Below, one piece after another: positions 7,011 through 17,572 of a stretch of DNA of 64,000 bases (positions are counted from its first letter, which is position 1; each line of letters starts with the position of its first letter). The translations under genes were made by a program, and so were the position numbers. The stretch comes from Pectinatus frisingensis (GTDB lineage Bacteria; Bacillota; Negativicutes; Selenomonadales; Selenomonadaceae): positions 98,312 through 162,311 of the forward strand of contig NZ_WIQU01000042.1 in the NCBI RefSeq assembly GCF_015732285.1, in the 5' to 3' direction. The notes beneath the pieces were generated by a model. That model had not been told where the DNA came from. It searched no databases and saw only the letters and a program-made list of their open reading frames with translations.

Positions 7011-9761
7011 ATGAAACGTATTGACCGTATATATGCATATATAAAAGGAATATATAACGACAGCAGAGTAAGAGAAAAGGGTGTCACGGCTGCGGCAATA
7101 GCTCAGCAGCTGGATATACTGCGCAGTAATGTCAGCCGTGAGCTCAATGAGCTTTATCGTCAAAAGAAGATATGTAAATCAACCGGGCGACCTGTATTAT
7201 ATTTTTATGATGATGGCAAAGTTAAGAATACCGTCAGACAGAAAAAGACTGATAATTTGTCGGATAATATTCATGATACGCACTCTAATACAGCTTTTTG
7301 CAAGTTCGTTGGATCTAGTTTAAAACCGCAAATTGATCAGGCGAAAGCAGCAATAATTTACCCGCCTGATGGTCTTCATACGCTTATTTTGGGTCAAACC
7401 GGTGTCGGAAAGACGCTGTTTGCCCATATGATGTTTGATTATGGTTGTGAAGTAGGACGATTTAAAAAAGATGCGCCGTTTATAACATTCAACTGCGCTG
7501 ATTATTATAATAACCCACAGCTTTTGATATCACATATATTTGGACATATGCGCGGTGCTTTCACCGGAGCTGACACAAATTCAATCGGATTGATCGAATC
7601 AGCTGATGAGGGAGTCTTATTCCTTGATGAAGTTCATCGCCTGCCGCCGGAAGGCCAGGAAATGATTTTTTACTTTATGGATACCGGAACTTTTAATCGC
7701 TTGGGAGAAACCAAACGGGAACGAAAAGCACGTGTTTTGATTATCTGCGCTACTACCGAAGATCCTGAATCTGTTTTGACAAAAACATTTCAGCGACGTA
7801 TTCCCAATATTATTCAAATTCCACCATTAACAGAGCGCCCAATCGAGGAAAAGCTGGAGATAACAAAATTATTATTTTTAAAGGAAGCCCATTTTATCAA
7901 ACGTCCGATAAAAGTCAGCGGTGATGCCATAAAGGCACTTATTGGCAGCATCGGGCCGGGAAATGTAGGTCAATTAGAGTCTAATATACGATTGCTGTGT
8001 GCCCAGGGATTGCTGAATATAAAAAATCGTAAATATATAGAAATAGACTATCATATATTGCCCCAGCAGATAAAATCAGGAATCTTGGCAATGAGCACTA
8101 AACGGCAGGACATGGCGGCCATTTCTGCTACGATTGGCAATGAATTTTATGTTACGCCAAATAGTAAGGGGAAACTGCCTAAAGAAGTTGAAGATGAAAA
8201 ATTTAATCTTTACCAAATGGTTGAAAATAAAGTAAAAATTTTGCGAAGTGAAGGCATTGCTGATGATGTTATCCAGCAAGTGATGATTGCCGATGTGAAT
8301 GCATATTTAAAAGATTTTTATATAAAACAAAAGCAAAATGTTAAATTATCGGTTCATGATAGATTGTTAAAAATTATTGATGCCGATATGGTAGATTTTA
8401 CTCAACAAGTGGCCGATGTTGTGGCCCGGCGGATTAATCTAGTGTCCAAGGAGAGATTTTTGTATGCTTTTGGATTGCATTTAAGCTCGCTATTTGCCAG
8501 AATAAAAGAAAAAAAACAGCTGCGCAGTTCTTCTTTATCCGGTATGGTGGATACAACTACCATTGAGTTTGAACTGGCGCAGGAAATAAAAAAAATTATT
8601 GAGCAGCATTATGACCTGGTTATTGCAGATTCTGAAACCGAATATTTTGCCATGCTGCTACAGTCATTAAAGGAAGAAGATATCACTGATAAAATAGTGA
8701 TAGCGGTCGCTATGCATGGTAATTATACGGCAAGTTCGGTTTGTGATGTTGCCCGCAAACTTTTTAGCGCGACAAAAGTACAGCTGATACCATTTGATAT
8801 GCCACTGGAATGTAAACCTAATGAAATGCTGGGAAAAATAACCGATAAATTAAGGACGATAAATTGCAGCCAGGGCGTTCTGCTAATGGCTGATATGGGA
8901 TCATTATGTAATTTTGGGGCGCTTATTGAGGAACAGCTTAATATTCCGGTCATGACAATAAATATGGTTACGACACCATTGGTTTTAGAGGCAATGCGCA
9001 AGGTGGATATGGCGGGAATAACTCTGCCGGCAGTATATGATTCATTGAAAAGTTTTGGCGGATATGATGACAGTACGATCTTACCTGATACTAAAAAAGC
9101 AGAAAAAAGTGATGCAATTATCACTATCTGTAGTTCCGGTGAAGGTACAGCTGAAAAACTGAAACAGATAATTTTTGATATTTTGATCAATGCGGGGATA
9201 CTTAATATAAAAATTATTCCGTTGAGCCTTTATGATATGAAGGAAAATATAAAAAAATTATCGGAAAAATATAACATCGTAGCTTCAGTAGGTGTTGTCA
9301 ATCCCCAGATAGATGCTCCGTTTATACCACTGGAAACCTTGTTGGGCGGCAGAGAAAATGCTTTGTTGTGTCATCTGCCAATGGTAGGAAATCATGTTGC
9401 AGCGGGTAAAAAGGATAATAATGTTGTACTGCGACATTTATGCAGGGATGCGCTGCATGACATGCTGTTGTATCTTAATCCTGATAAAGTAATTAATTTA
9501 TTGTTAGAGTTTACGGAAAGATTAGAAAAACTTTTTGACAGTGATTTTTCCAATGCGCAGAAATTAAAAATAATAGTCCATACCGGCTGTGCCTTGGAAC
9601 GTCAGGTAATACATAATACCATAAAATATAATAGCAAATTAGCCGGAAAAATTGATGCCGACAAATTGTCTAAAGTCGCCGAAGCTGCCAGTGTGTTTGA
9701 AAAAATTTTGCAGTTAAAACTGAATAAAGATGAATTGTGCTATATTGCCGCAATGGTTTGA
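7011..9761 (+). CDS. LevR-type sigma-54 activator with PTS regulation domains
   Basis: About 916 residues. Order: winged helix-turn-helix (about 1-75), AAA+ ATPase (about 95-330) with Walker A GQTGVGKT, the sigma-54-contacting GAFTGAD loop and Walker B GVLFLDEVH, then a PRD domain, an EIIA-mannose-like domain (VIAVAMHGNYTAS, with the candidate phosphorylated His) and a C-terminal PRD (IIVHTGCALERQ). LevR proteins activate mannose-class PTS operons from sigma-54 promoters, under control of HPr and EIIB phosphorylation. ATG 7011 is chosen over 6963 because GGGAG lies 9 bases upstream. No PTS genes are in this window, so the target is elsewhere or is the divergent carrier. Confidence 0.9.
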   Translation: MKRIDRIYAYIKGIYNDSRVREKGVTAAAIAQQLDILRSNVSRELNELYRQKKICKSTGRPVLYFYDDGKVKNTVRQKKTDNLSDNIHDTHSNTAFCKFVGSSLKPQIDQAKAAIIYPPDGLHTLILGQTGVGKTLFAHMMFDYGCEVGRFKKDAPFITFNCADYYNNPQLLISHIFGHMRGAFTGADTNSIGLIESADEGVLFLDEVHRLPPEGQEMIFYFMDTGTFNRLGETKRERKARVLIICATTEDPESVLTKTFQRRIPNIIQIPPLTERPIEEKLEITKLLFLKEAHFIKRPIKVSGDAIKALIGSIGPGNVGQLESNIRLLCAQGLLNIKNRKYIEIDYHILPQQIKSGILAMSTKRQDMAAISATIGNEFYVTPNSKGKLPKEVEDEKFNLYQMVENKVKILRSEGIADDVIQQVMIADVNAYLKDFYIKQKQNVKLSVHDRLLKIIDADMVDFTQQVADVVARRINLVSKERFLYAFGLHLSSLFARIKEKKQLRSSSLSGMVDTTTIEFELAQEIKKIIEQHYDLVIADSETEYFAMLLQSLKEEDITDKIVIAVAMHGNYTASSVCDVARKLFSATKVQLIPFDMPLECKPNEMLGKITDKLRTINCSQGVLLMADMGSLCNFGALIEEQLNIPVMTINMVTTPLVLEAMRKVDMAGITLPAVYDSLKSFGGYDDSTILPDTKKAEKSDAIITICSSGEGTAEKLKQIIFDILINAGILNIKIIPLSLYDMKENIKKLSEKYNIVASVGVVNPQIDAPFIPLETLLGGRENALLCHLPMVGNHVAAGKKDNNVVLRHLCRDALHDMLLYLNPDKVINLLLEFTERLEKLFDSDFSNAQKLKIIVHTGCALERQVIHNTIKYNSKLAGKIDADKLSKVAEAASVFEKILQLKLNKDELCYIAAMV

Positions 9762-9782
9762 TTATAACGATATGGAGAACAT

Positions 9783-9914
9783 AAAGGACTGTCACACATA
9801 GACATTTAATTCATAAATATGCAACTTCCGTTTATCCATTTTTAGAAAGGAAAACGGCCGTATAACAACGGTAGCATCTTTATGAGGTCAATGCTGTTCG
9901 TGCGTCAGTCCTTT
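9783..9914 (+). repeat. Intergenic long-hairpin element, copy A
   Basis: 132 nt. The outer ends AAAGGACTGTC and CAGTCCTTT pair, and the inner arms (GACATTTAATTCATAAATATGCA against TTTATGAGGTCAATGCTG) pair imperfectly around a central hairpin. It fills the gap between the converging regulator and glycosyltransferase genes, so it probably also ends both transcripts. Same family as the copies at 5560, 37757 and 43157. Confidence 0.75.
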
Positions 9915-9925
9915 ATATTGGTTAT

Positions 9926-12103
9926 TTAATTACTGCCGCTTGTCATGATGGTTGCAGCCAGTATCCATGCTATAAGGCTTTCTGAGCCTTCATTTTTGTT
10001 TAGCCCAGTGGAAGTGATTCCATCAATGCAACCGCCGGAATGGGTGTCAATGGTAGAACGGCCGGCAATATTTTTACCAAGATACCATTGATAGCAACTA
10101 TGGGCACGCTGCAGATAGATCGGTTCATGAGTTATTTTATAGGCTTTTACACATGCTAATAAAGTTGAACATGCTTCGACGGGCTGCTCATCATATATAG
10201 CAGGGGATTGTCCTTTCATTAACCAACCCTTGCATCCGACCGGATGAAAAATATCATCGATAAAAGTTTTTTTCAATAAAAAATCCAGACTTTTTATACC
10301 GATTGATTTATACGTATCTTTAGTGGTCACTGAATAAGCATGGAGCATTGCCGCCGGTAAAACAGCATTGCAATAGGTAATCTGTGTGTCAAACCAATGC
10401 CAGTCCGGTTCGTCATACTTATCATAAGCCAGAGCAAGTTCGGAAGCTAATTTATTAACAATTGTGAAATTTTCCGGGTCGTGCAGCAAAGAAAGGCCAA
10501 CGATCGAGTAAGCTTTGGCCCGTATAAATGAAAGTGATTTATAATGGGGCAATGTATTTTGCAATAATTTGGCCGCAGTATTGCGAATATCGGCAGGCAA
10601 ACAATTAAGTGACGCCGTAAAACCAAGTGACCAAACACATCGGCCAAAACAGTCTTCAGATCCTTTTTCTTCTATAAAACGGCGGCTGTAATCCATAAAA
10701 TTACGGAACCAGCCGTTGGACTGAGCGTAAATTAAAAAACGCAGATAAATTACAAGCAGCTCAAGATATTTATCATTTCTGGTGGTTTTAAATAACCAGC
10801 CGGCCATTATCATTGCACGGGCATTATCATCACTTGTGTAGCCCTCAGAAGGATCAGGAACGGAATTTAGGGCATGCTGAAATATACCAGTATCATCGGT
10901 CAGGCGAAATATATAAGTATCATCAGGCAATTCACTTTTAATGATAATATTTGAAGTATGGCAAACCGTCTGAAATATTTTAGCATAATGCTGGGCGACC
11001 GACTGCCAGCGTAAATCTTTGCCTAACAATAATGTCTTTTCTTCCATTAATTTTTTTTCATCAGGATGTTCAATTATATAATTTATACAATTGCTTAAAG
11101 ACATGCTGTCCTCAAATTTTGCCAGAAGGCCGCGGTCTTCTGCAAGCATTTCCTGTGCGTAAGGATAAGGCGTGGAGACGATTACCCGACCGCAGCCGGT
11201 GGCGTAAGCTAAAGTGCCACTTACAGCTTGTTCTTGTCCGAGATATGGGGTCATATAAATATCGGAAAGCTTGAGCCAGCGCACTATCTCTTGCTTAGTA
11301 AGATATTTGTTGACAAAGGAAACATTGTTTTGCAAATCGTAATCGCGAACTAATTTTTTTAATAAATTACGATAACTTTCCCCATATGATTTACGAATGA
11401 CCGGATGTGTCTGACCTAAAATTAAATAAAGAATATCAGGATGTTTTTGTGTTGATTGTCTGATGGCATCAATACCATAATCTATTCCTTTGCTTGGACT
11501 TAAAAGACCAAATGTGGATATAATTGTGCGCGATTCGAACCCAAACTCTTGCTTTAGGGTCTCACGGCTGGGGAAATTAAAATAAGGAACACCATGATGT
11601 ATTTTTTCTATTTTTTCAGGAACAGCTCCATATATTTCCTGTAATAATTTACGGGAATTTTCGGCCATAATGATTATTTTTTTACTTTTTTCGCATAAAC
11701 ATGCCAAAATTTTTTGTTGAATTTTTTCAGGTTTTGGTAAAACAGTATGCAGGGTTGTTAATAATGGTTTTTGTAATTTATTCACAAAATCCAGCAGATA
11801 TTCACCACTGTCACCACCAAAAATACCATACTCGTGTTCAATTACTACGGCATCTATATCAGACAGATTTATTTTGTCAGCAATAACGGTATAGCTTTGT
11901 CGGTCCTGCTGAGGAATACTGAATATAACATCGGAGTCATATTTATAATAATCATCTCGTACCGCTATGACTACAGGGGTTATTTGAGGAAGTTTTTTTA
12001 GCTCACGGATAAGATCCTGGGTAAAGGTGGCAATACCGCATTTTTGTGGGGGATAGGTACTTAAAAAAGCAATTTTGAAAGTAGAATTATTAATGATAAA
12101 CAC
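9926..12103 (-). CDS. Glycosyltransferase family 4 fused to a helical C-terminal domain
   Basis: 725 residues. Residues 1 to about 385 form a GT4-type retaining glycosyltransferase (KIAFLSTYPPQKCGIATF at the start, then STFGLLSPSKGIDY and the donor-site region near GTLAYATGCG). Residues about 390-725 form a mostly helical domain with motifs such as GYTSDDNARA and DEPDWHWFDTQ, resembling alpha/alpha-barrel glycan-processing folds. The annotated start is GTG 12103, but its AAGGA is too close, so a slightly downstream non-ATG start is possible. It lies downstream of a sugar-nucleotide pyrophosphorylase and a GH130 enzyme on the same strand, suggesting synthesis of a mannose-containing glycan. 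The exact linkage is unknown. Confidence 0.8.
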   Translation of the reverse strand: MFIINNSTFKIAFLSTYPPQKCGIATFTQDLIRELKKLPQITPVVIAVRDDYYKYDSDVIFSIPQQDRQSYTVIADKINLSDIDAVVIEHEYGIFGGDSGEYLLDFVNKLQKPLLTTLHTVLPKPEKIQQKILACLCEKSKKIIIMAENSRKLLQEIYGAVPEKIEKIHHGVPYFNFPSRETLKQEFGFESRTIISTFGLLSPSKGIDYGIDAIRQSTQKHPDILYLILGQTHPVIRKSYGESYRNLLKKLVRDYDLQNNVSFVNKYLTKQEIVRWLKLSDIYMTPYLGQEQAVSGTLAYATGCGRVIVSTPYPYAQEMLAEDRGLLAKFEDSMSLSNCINYIIEHPDEKKLMEEKTLLLGKDLRWQSVAQHYAKIFQTVCHTSNIIIKSELPDDTYIFRLTDDTGIFQHALNSVPDPSEGYTSDDNARAMIMAGWLFKTTRNDKYLELLVIYLRFLIYAQSNGWFRNFMDYSRRFIEEKGSEDCFGRCVWSLGFTASLNCLPADIRNTAAKLLQNTLPHYKSLSFIRAKAYSIVGLSLLHDPENFTIVNKLASELALAYDKYDEPDWHWFDTQITYCNAVLPAAMLHAYSVTTKDTYKSIGIKSLDFLLKKTFIDDIFHPVGCKGWLMKGQSPAIYDEQPVEACSTLLACVKAYKITHEPIYLQRAHSCYQWYLGKNIAGRSTIDTHSGGCIDGITSTGLNKNEGSESLIAWILAATIMTSGSN

Positions 12104-12288
12104 TTCCTTACAATATGCAATAATGTTTAATAATTCAATAAATTAGATTGAATTTTTTGGAAATAATATTGGAAATATTAAAAAAAATATCTGTCGAAAA
12201 ATCGGTATTACTAACTGGCAAATGGAATTAGTACTTATTCATTGGTGTGGGTATGTCTGATATTATGTCATATTCTATCGAAAAAATT

Positions 12289-13320
12289 TTATATAAATTT
12301 TTTTAATCTGGGTGTTATTATATTTTTTTGAAATGTATCGCTTATGATGCTTTTGTCAGTGATAATGCAGCGATCTATCCGGGCGTGGTTTTTCACAGTA
12401 ATTTTATTCCATAAAATACTGTTGGCAATAACACTTCTTTCTCCAATTATACTGTTGTTGCCGATTATTACGCGCGGACCGACTACCGCACCAGCTTTGA
12501 TCTGGACATTTTTTCCAATGTATATTGGTCCACGCAGTATGGCAGACCGGCTTATTTGAGTATTAACATCACTATAGACAGCGCGATGATGAAAATCGGT
12601 TTCTGCCAGACAGAATTTCCCTTCGAAGCTGTCGCGATTAGCCCGGACATATTTTTCCGGTGTACCAATATCAAGCCAGTAATTGCAGCCCCTGTATACA
12701 GCAATTTTTTTGCCATCCTGTAGAAGCTGTGGGAATATTTCCTTTTCAACAGAAACAGCGTGACCGGTTGGTATGTGTTCCAAAACCTCCGGTTCAAAGA
12801 TATACACACCGGCATTTATAAAATGGGAGACTATTTCATTAGGATCCGGTTTTTCGCAGAAGGATAATGCATAACCATTCTTGTCATATTCAATGACACC
12901 GTAAGCAGAGGGATCTTCTACACGCGTTACGGCAATAGTCACAGCGGCATGCTGACGCTTGTGATAACGCAGCATTTCGCTGAAATTTATATTGCTCAGG
13001 ATATCAGCATTAAAGACAAAAAAAGTATCATTAAGTAATTTTGCACAGTTTTTTATAGCACCGCCGGTTCCCAGTGGGGAGTTTTCCGATATATAGCGAA
13101 TATTTAATCCGAAAGCTGAGCCATTGCCAAAATATTGCTCGATACACTCAGGTTTATAGCAAATACTTAAAATAATATCGTGTATACCATGTAATTTTAA
13201 AAGATTCATGTTATGTTCAAGTAATGGTTTGCCCATAATCGGAACCATTGGTTTGGGAATTTCATAGGTTAGAGGATAAAGACGAGTACCCTTACCACCA
13301 GCTAAAAATAATGCCTGCAT
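12289..13320 (-). CDS. Sugar-nucleotide pyrophosphorylase (mannose-1-phosphate guanylyltransferase-like)
   Basis: 343 residues. The N-terminal nucleotidyltransferase domain has the signature LAGGKGTRLYPLT and the metal-binding NADILSN. The C-terminal third shows hexapeptide repeats (YIGKNVQIKAGAVVG and similar) forming a left-handed beta helix. The family makes NDP-sugars from sugar-1-phosphates; GDP-mannose is likely given the GH130 neighbour but is not proven. ATG 13320 has AAGGA 7 bases upstream, while the TTG at 13326 lies within that spacer, so I chose 13320. Same strand as the GH130 gene upstream and the GT4 gene downstream. Confidence 0.8.
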   Translation of the reverse strand: MQALFLAGGKGTRLYPLTYEIPKPMVPIMGKPLLEHNMNLLKLHGIHDIILSICYKPECIEQYFGNGSAFGLNIRYISENSPLGTGGAIKNCAKLLNDTFFVFNADILSNINFSEMLRYHKRQHAAVTIAVTRVEDPSAYGVIEYDKNGYALSFCEKPDPNEIVSHFINAGVYIFEPEVLEHIPTGHAVSVEKEIFPQLLQDGKKIAVYRGCNYWLDIGTPEKYVRANRDSFEGKFCLAETDFHHRAVYSDVNTQISRSAILRGPIYIGKNVQIKAGAVVGPRVIIGNNSIIGERSVIANSILWNKITVKNHARIDRCIITDKSIISDTFQKNIITPRLKKFI

Positions 13321-13419
13321 GTTCAATTCCTTCTTTCATTTCATGCACAACAAGCGAAATATAAACCGCTATTGATAAGATTGAGATTAATTTACGGCAA
13401 TTACGAGATATAAACCTGA

Positions 13420-14397
13420 TTATGAATTTTCTGGTGTGGGACAACTTTCGATATAAGATAGAATTTCATCTAATGAAGCTGTAGCAAGGGCGATACAAGT
13501 ATCAGCGGCACCATAATACATTTTAATTTTATTGTCATTCGGATTTAGCAACCAGCCGCACGGAAATACGATATCCCGGACATCGCCTTCTTTTTCATAA
13601 TATTCCTGTGGTCCAAATACCCATTCGTCACTGCGATGTAAAACTTTTAATGGGTTTTCGAGATCAAGCAGAGCAAACCCAAGACGATAAATTGCCCCTG
13701 AAGCAGTTTCACGTACGCCATGGTACAATATTAACCAGCCGCGGTCCGTTTTTAAAGGTTGGGCACTTATGCCGACTTTGCTGCCATCCCACCAGCTGCC
13801 GCCGCGAGCATTGATGAGGACTTTATGATTGCCCCAGTATTTTAAATTTTCTGAGCAGGAAACCCAGATATGGGCACCGTGTTCTATAGGACGATGAATC
13901 AGTATCCAGTGTGAATTAAACCGGCAGGGAAATAGTACGGCATCCTTGTCTTCCGGTGGCATAATTGGACCCATGCGTTCAAAATCAACAAAATCATCAG
14001 TAAGCGCCAAGCTGACTACCGGTCCGCACGATGAGTATGCAGTATATGTAACAGCATATTTTTTTAATTCATCAATATAGGTGATACGTGGATCTTCAAT
14101 ACCCCAGGCTTCTTCAGGATGTTCATTACTGGAAGAAAGAGTAGGAGTTCTGTCAATTGTCCAATTGCTTATTCCATCATCACTGATTGCTTTAGTAAGA
14201 TGGGAAAAACCTCGCCGATCTTCTACTCGGGCTAATAATAAAACTTTATTGTCAAAAAAAGTAGCAGCTGGGTTAAGAACTACATTTACCGGGTATGGCC
14301 AATCCTTTGCTGTAAGAATTGGGTTATACGGATAACGATGAAAAAGTTCCTTAAAAGTATTATCACCGGCGTTTAAACGTGTTTCAAAATAATTCAA
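13420..14397 (-). CDS. GH130-family glycoside phosphorylase (mannoside-active type)
   Basis: 325 residues forming a five-bladed propeller family. Visible signatures: NVVLNPAATFFDNKVLLLAR, the EDPRIT segment carrying the family's general-acid Asp, and GGSWWDGSKVG. Characterised GH130 enzymes phosphorolyse beta-mannosides to mannose-1-phosphate (a few are hydrolases). There is no signal peptide, so it acts in the cytoplasm. The start is TTG with AGGGAG about 9 bases upstream; no ATG is available. With the pyrophosphorylase and GT4 gene downstream it could recycle mannose-1-phosphate into GDP-mannose. It follows a leader containing a strong hairpin. Confidence 0.85.
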   Translation of the reverse strand: MNYFETRLNAGDNTFKELFHRYPYNPILTAKDWPYPVNVVLNPAATFFDNKVLLLARVEDRRGFSHLTKAISDDGISNWTIDRTPTLSSSNEHPEEAWGIEDPRITYIDELKKYAVTYTAYSSCGPVVSLALTDDFVDFERMGPIMPPEDKDAVLFPCRFNSHWILIHRPIEHGAHIWVSCSENLKYWGNHKVLINARGGSWWDGSKVGISAQPLKTDRGWLILYHGVRETASGAIYRLGFALLDLENPLKVLHRSDEWVFGPQEYYEKEGDVRDIVFPCGWLLNPNDNKIKMYYGAADTCIALATASLDEILSYIESCPTPENS

Positions 14398-14415
14398 TTT
14401 ATCGTGCTCCCTTAT

Positions 14416-14455
14416 GAAAAAGTGCTGGAATCAGAAGATTTCTGATGCCAGCACT
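14416..14455 (-). terminator. Intrinsic terminator or attenuator in the GH130 leader
   Basis: On the minus strand AGTGCTGG and CCAGCACT enclose a further inverted repeat (ATCAGAA/TTCTGAT) and are followed by TTTTT. It ends about 19 bases before the GH130 start codon and downstream of a separate pyrR terminator, so it may attenuate the GH130 operon. Confidence 0.65.
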
Positions 14456-14752
14456 AAGAATATTGGTATTATGTCAACACTTTAGCCCATATATTAATAC
14501 AATTTATTGCTGTATTAAATTATCAAGAATAGACAGCTGAAGTGTTATTTATTTGATATCGTGCAATTAAGGCAAATAAATGAAATCTCCTGTGTTTGTT
14601 AAATATAGTTGCTGCAATAATAGTAAAAAAACACCCATATTACTAAAACAGTAATCGTCCATAACTATAATTTATACCTTTATGACACCAATGTCAACTT
14701 TTTAAATAATGCAAAAATTTTGTTATTTGGTGATTTACAGGAAATATCATAA
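14456..14752. other. Leader/intergenic region upstream of the GH130 operon
   Basis: About 300 AT-rich bases. On the minus strand TTGACA (14692-14697) lies 15 bases from TATAAA (14671-14676), a candidate but tightly spaced promoter. A small hairpin (ATTACT/AGTAAT) precedes a T-run near 14630. I recognise no riboswitch class. Together with the hairpin at 14416-14455 this could be a long regulated leader. Confidence 0.4.
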
Positions 14753-14799
14753 GAAAAGCAGGCTCTAATCTTATTTTTATACAAGTTAGAGCCTGTTTT
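14753..14799 (-). terminator. Terminator after pyrR
   Basis: AGGCTCTAA (14760-14768) pairs with TTAGAGCCT (14786-14794). A T-rich stretch follows on the minus strand and ends the sepF-to-pyrR cluster. Confidence 0.85.
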
Positions 14800-14849
14800 A
14801 ATACGTCAATAATAGTATTTGTTTACAATGGATATAATTATATCAGAAA

Positions 14850-16331
<1,482 letters not shown>

Positions 16332-16332
<1 letters not shown>

Positions 16333-16769
16333 TACTCAGGCAATCCTTTTGTTAAAATATAATACATTATTATTATAACGCCGCTGACGATTGCTATATC
16401 AGCTATATTAAAAATCGGCCAGATATGAAAATCAAAAAAATCTACAACAATACCTAACCGTATGCGGTCAATCAGGTTCCCGACAGCACCGCCAAGCAAT
16501 AATGCACAGCCCAGTCGGATAGATGACGGTTGTTTTTTGAGATAAGGATAAAAATAAACACTACCCAAAAGTATGAACAGTGTGGCGACAATAAAGAAGA
16601 AGCGTTGATGTTCGAGAATGCCGAAAGCAGCGCCGGCATTTTGGATGTAAGTGATGCTGAATATATTTTTAATAACGGGAAATGACATTCCCGGCAGCAT
16701 TGTTGCCTGCACATAAAATTTAACCAACTGGTCAACAATAATTATAGCTGCGATACATGCTATAAACAT
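16332..16769 (-). CDS. lspA: Lipoprotein signal peptidase (signal peptidase II)
   Basis: 145 residues with four predicted membrane helices. The two catalytic aspartates lie in GNLIDRIRLG and FNIADIAI, and the conserved NAGAAFG segment is present. It cleaves prolipoproteins before the lipidated Cys. Lipoprotein substrates are plausible in this window (for example the PLD-like protein at 1547). It lies 17 bases after ylmH, and its stop overlaps the rluD start. Confidence 0.95.
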
Positions 16770-16786
16770 AATAATATCTCCAAGTT

Positions 16787-17572
16787 TTATATATATCGTT
16801 TCAGTAATATACCGGTACGGCCCTTTTTAGTTTTTCCCCTTATCGCGGTGACTTCCAGTCTGCCGCGACCACGCATAGAAATAATGTCACCCGCTTTTAC
16901 AGTGCGTGAAGGACTTGTTACCGGCTGCCAGTTTAATTTCAATTTGTCCGATTCGATATCCGCAGCCATTTTGCTGCGGGAAGCACCGTAACCGGCAGCA
17001 GCAATGGAATCAATGCGCAGTGAAGCGACTGTAGCTGAAATTTCCTTGCAGCGTTCTTCTCTGGCCGGGATGGTCATCAGGCTGCCAGAAGAGCAGGATA
17101 CAGCAGCGGCACCTATTTGTGTAAGATTGTTGATAATAAAGTCACCTATTTGAGCGGTGCAGATTATTTTAGCACTGCCGGCGGTAATGAGCAGGTCACC
17201 GATATGGCACCGGTCTACACCCAGACCAAGCAAAGCGCCAAGTACATCACGATGGGAAAGATGATAAAATTTATCATTCCAGGCAGCCTCAATTACTTTA
17301 AGGTCAACGTTTATTTTTCCGGGAAAGTCTGAATGAATAAAAATAGCACATTGACGTTCAGCACCATCATAACCACCATTGAATTCAACGCGGATGTCAG
17401 GATAATTTGCCGCAATAGTCTCAGCGATTTCCTGTCCGTAAGGATCTAAAAAATCACTTGTGCGGAATTTTTGTGTTTTTTTTACAGCTTCAGCATTATC
17501 GAGGAGATGAACAGCATAAATTTCACCCTCGGTACCTTTATAAAAACGGATTATTTTTTCACGATCAGCCAT
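16787..17572 (-). CDS. ylmH: YlmH-type S4 RNA-binding protein
   Basis: 261 residues. The C-terminal S4 domain (about 185-250) includes ASRSKMAADIESDKLKLNW and DIISMRGRGRLEV. The N-terminal part matches YlmH of the division cluster; homologues bind ribosomal RNA and act in ribosome rescue, and earlier work linked them to septum placement. Its ATG overlaps the proC stop codon (TAATG), indicating coupling. Confidence 0.9.
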   Translation of the reverse strand: MADREKIIRFYKGTEGEIYAVHLLDNAEAVKKTQKFRTSDFLDPYGQEIAETIAANYPDIRVEFNGGYDGAERQCAIFIHSDFPGKINVDLKVIEAAWNDKFYHLSHRDVLGALLGLGVDRCHIGDLLITAGSAKIICTAQIGDFIINNLTQIGAAAVSCSSGSLMTIPAREERCKEISATVASLRIDSIAAAGYGASRSKMAADIESDKLKLNWQPVTSPSRTVKAGDIISMRGRGRLEVTAIRGKTKKGRTGILLKRYI

